Positions 61,770 through 64,000 of a stretch of DNA of 64,000 nt are shown here, piece by piece (position 1 is the first letter of the stretch; each line of letters begins with the position of its first letter). The stretch covers positions 682,001 to 746,000 of the forward strand of contig NC_014970.1 in NCBI RefSeq assembly GCF_000200735.1, in the 5' to 3' direction. The translations under genes were made by a program, and so were the position numbers. This stretch comes from Mycoplasma haemofelis str. Langford 1. Its GTDB lineage: Bacteria > Bacillota_I > Bacilli_A > Mycoplasmatales > Mycoplasmoidaceae. The notes beneath the pieces were generated by a model. The model saw only the letters and a list, made by a program, of their open reading frames with translations. It did no database searches and was not told the DNA's origin.

Positions 61770-62384
61770 CTATTCCACACAGTAAGAACGAATAACCTTC
61801 GTAGAAGGATCATCCTCTCCTAAGTAAATCCCAGACTTTCCACCATCACACCATGTCTTCAACTCATCTCTCTTTCCTTTATCAAAAGTAGACTCGGTAA
61901 GCTTAGCTGCTAATTCCTTAAGAGCTTTAACAGTCTCTTGATCCTTCTTATTCTTTAAAGAAGTTAACTTAGTATCCCACTTCGAAGAAGAAGAAGAAGA
62001 CTGCTCAGTAGATTCAACAATTCAACCTGTTTTCATAACATCACCATTATTCTTGGAGCAGTACTTCTTAAAATCCTCTAGATACTTGGTATCTTTTGTG
62101 GATAAGCCATAAATCTCATGACAACCTTTCTTATGATTAGCCTTTCTGGAAGACTCATCTCCTTGACTTCCTGAAGCTTTCTTTAGAGTCTCATGAGATG
62201 GAGTGGCTGAAGCAAGTAACTTAAACTTCTCTTCTCATAAAGTCCTATCCTCATCTTTTAGAATGGCAAACTTGTACTTCTCACTGTAGGGGTCGATTAC
62301 CTTCGACCTAGAAAGAGCCCAACCTCCAGCTCCCAATCCTCCCGCACCTAAAGCCCCTAGAGAGACAGGAACCAACTTATTCAT
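61770..62384 (-). CDS. Family H4 membrane-anchored protein
   Basis: Encodes 204 aa: anchor MNKLVPVSLGALGAGGLGAG, then WALSRSKVIDPYSEKYKFAILKDED, NHKKGCHEIYGLSTKDTKYLEDFKKYCSKNNGDVMKTGW, a six-Ser run, LKNKKDQETVKALKELAAK, LKTWCDGGKSGIYLGEDDPS and RSYCVE. Unlike the H4/H3 junction at 49951-49958, here six bases separate the stop from the H3 start. Function unknown. Confidence 0.86.
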
Positions 62385-63043
62385 TAGTTACTTGTACAAA
62401 ACTTCTTAACAACCTTAAAAGCCCCAACTTCACTCCCCAAGTAAATCTCTTCTCCGGAAGAATCACATCAGCCTTTTAAAGCCACTCTATGTTCGTCCTT
62501 AAGATCCTTGGGAGCTTTTACCTTTTCTAATTGTGCATATAAATCCAAGAGTCCTACAGACAACTCCTGTTTCTTTACCTTTTGTAGTTCTTCTAACTTC
62601 TTATCTCAATCACTCCCTTTCTTGTTCTTAGCTTTCTTAGAGGGATCTTCAACTATTCATTTACCTATCAGAACATCTCTATTATTCTTCGCACAATACT
62701 GTTGGAAATCGGAAAAGTAGGAAGTAGCCATAACTACAGATTCGTAGATATTCAAACATCCCTCTTTATGAAGCTTTTGAGCCTCATGGCTATAGTTGGT
62801 ATGTTCTATAGCTTTCTTTAAAAGGTCATGGGTAGGCTTGCTAGCCTTCATGACATTTCACTTTCCTTGCCACACTGCTTGATCATGATTCTCCCTCAAT
62901 AAAGCCTCCCCATACTTATCCTTAAAGAGCACATTCACTTTGGAAGAGATGCTCTTATTCACCCTCTCAGGTGCAGAATAGTAAGAATACGCAACTCCTC
63001 CAGTACCCACCAATAAGATCGCCACAGGAGTAAGGTTGGACAT
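62384..63043 (-). CDS. Family H5 membrane-anchored protein
   Basis: Encodes 219 aa: anchor MSNLTPVAILLVGTGGVAYS, then VLFKDKYGEALLRENHDQAVWQ, LHKEGCLNIYESVVMATSYFSDFQQYCAKNNRDVLIGKW, LKGWCDSSGEEIYLGSEVGAF, KKFCTSN. First gene of the fourth leftward array; divergent from the K gene at 63105 across 61 bp, the same arrangement as 51221/51295. Function unknown. Confidence 0.86.
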
Positions 63044-63104
63044 CTAATTAAGGAGAAAATTAAATCCTTGATCCTTGCCTATTTAATTAAAGAAAGTTAA
63101 TGTT

Positions 63105-63638
63105 ATGAGTCCGTCTAAGTTTTTTGTTGCAGGGACTTCTCTAGCTGGTGGGGGAGGACTTGTTGGAGCGGGAGTGTGATACTCAGAAGGGGGGAAAGCT
63201 CCTTCAGAAGAGAAAGTTAAAACCGTTTCCGAAAAGAGAGAGCTTCCGATCGAGAGTCAAGAAGTTCAAGATTCACAACCCGCAGAAGAAAGTAAAGCTG
63301 TTATTTCTAGTATAGAAACTGGTTCTGGCTACACATGTCACATCTTTGAAGTGAATGGTAATCCAGTTAATAAGGTATTAAGAGAAATAAAAGATCAGAA
63401 GGGCTTCTTGGGAGGATTGAGCTCAAATGAAAAAACCTTTAAAGATGATGTTGAGCATGCTTGCAAGGGGACAAATAATAAGGTATCTGTTACGGCCTCA
63501 ATTAACGTAAGACATGTTTATGTGTACCAAAACCAAAATAAAAGCAATTGGGTCTATTCATCTTCAATTCAGACGCAAGATTGAACCAAATCAAAGAACT
63601 TTCAAGAGCCTTCTGCTAGTCAAATAAAAACAGTTTAG
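63105..63638 (+). CDS. Family K small secreted/anchored protein
   Basis: Encodes 177 aa: anchor MSPSKFFVAGTSLAGGGGLV, an acidic Glu/Ser linker to about residue 75, then YTCHIFEVNG, FKDDVEHACKGTNNKV, RHVYVYQNQNKSNWVYSSSIQTQDW. It is the longest intact K protein because of the linker. Two bases before the next K gene, so the pair is probably co-transcribed. Function unknown. Confidence 0.83.
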
Positions 63639-63640
63639 TT

Positions 63641-64000
63641 ATGAGTATTTCAATTCCTAAAGTTGCGGCTTTGGGTTCTGCTCTTGTCGGAACTGGTGCA
63701 ATTTTTTCTGAGGCGATGGGTTCGGGTAGTTCTGAGAGTCCTTTGCCTCAAAAGATTCAAGATTCCCCTATTTCCAAAACATCCAGCAGTAAAGCAGTAA
63801 CACCGTTGCAAGGTGCTTGTAGGATTTGAGAAGTTCGTATAGAGAATACCAGTTACAACGTAAGGGAGATAGTTAGAGAAATTAAAAATAGAGATGAGTT
63901 GGTGGATGAATCAGGTTCTTCTAACGAAAAATTTAGAAGTGAAATAAGGGATGCCTGTCTTGGGAAGAAGAGCGGCCATGCAAAAATAGGATCCGACATA
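63641..64000 (+). CDS. Family K protein, truncated by the window edge
   Basis: The first 120 codons are present: anchor MSISIPKVAALGSALVGTGA, FSEAMGSGSSES, then GACRIWEVRIENTSYNVREIVREIK and FRSEIRDACLGKKSG. TGA at 63828-63830 is Trp (RIWEV). The VYxYQ block expected next lies beyond the window. Start and anchor match the frameshifted K gene at 51295, which identifies the two as counterparts in the duplicated arrays. Confidence 0.82.

Noticed and set aside
1-64000. CRISPR array or spaced direct repeats
   Set aside because: The repeats seen are coding paralogs or 7-8 bp tandem units; no regularly spaced 25-40 bp repeats were found.
1-64000. tRNA, rRNA or other structural RNA genes
   Set aside because: No cloverleaf-like TTCGA/TTCAA arms in context and no rRNA-like blocks were found; nearly all sequence is accounted for by genes.

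Overview
This window reads as chromosome from a hemotropic mycoplasma (Mycoplasma haemofelis/haemocanis/haemolamae type; species not resolved from sequence alone). TGA must be read as Trp: it is used in nearly every gene, and with TGA as stop the homologous reading frames break at aligned Trp positions. There is no rRNA, tRNA or CRISPR array. The window is packed with short (about 110-295 codon) paralogous genes, most beginning with a Gly/Ala-rich hydrophobic segment (signal-anchor-like) followed by a Lys/Asp/Ser-rich, probably extracytoplasmic, domain. Large families of this kind are established in haemoplasma genomes and are suspected to act in antigenic variation; no function is proven for any of them here.

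Letters used for families defined from this sequence: A = acidic Ser/Gln/Glu/Gly-rich proteins with a conserved anchor and a conserved C-terminal GTAYGT/AMT tail (+ strand). B = ~285 aa proteins built from repeated Cys...Trp-Cys modules (- strand). C = ~205 aa LYCG-N-GD proteins (+). D = ~200 aa one-membrane-helix proteins next to B (-). E = ~210 aa proteins at the left edge (+). G = ~285 aa CVDN/FRKH/PKFRFRC proteins (-). H (H1-H5) and I (I1-I5) = ~200-220 aa proteins of long leftward arrays (-). J = ~145 aa proteins with a shared upstream element (+). K = ~150 aa proteins with a VY-V/I-YQ motif (+).

Layout. 1-4278: family E and related genes, ending in a hairpin terminator. 4309-21286: five repeated divergent cassettes, each with B genes (sometimes D) leftwards and one or two C genes rightwards. 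21300-22201: remnant that looks like a degenerate transposase. 22207-28589: A/J cluster with one B gene and a K gene. 28564-35861, 36697-39240, 44206-51221 and 52969-63043: four leftward arrays with the same gene order (H5-H4-H3-H2-I1-H1-I2-I3-I4-H1b-I5-G-G, in transcription order, with deletions), interrupted at fixed places by rightward K genes. 35981-44205 also holds A and J genes. 51761-52855: the only recognisable conserved bacterial family, a DUF2130 protein with an ECK nuclease-like motif.

Genes in each leftward array overlap by 1 nt (TAATG/TAGTG), overlap by 8 nt (ATGAGTAA, ATGGCTAG), or are a few nt apart, so they look co-transcribed and translationally coupled. Several copies are switched off by small lesions in otherwise intact frames: tandem duplications of 7 or 8 bp (39430, 51437, 61715), a G6 tract lacking one base (30735), a TAG at an aligned Trp codon (13413) and an ATG-to-ATT start (37985). 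The most interesting reading is a large, strand-locked, recombining surface-protein locus in which single copies are turned off, perhaps reversibly, by slippage. Coordinates and frames were worked out by hand; no database search was run.
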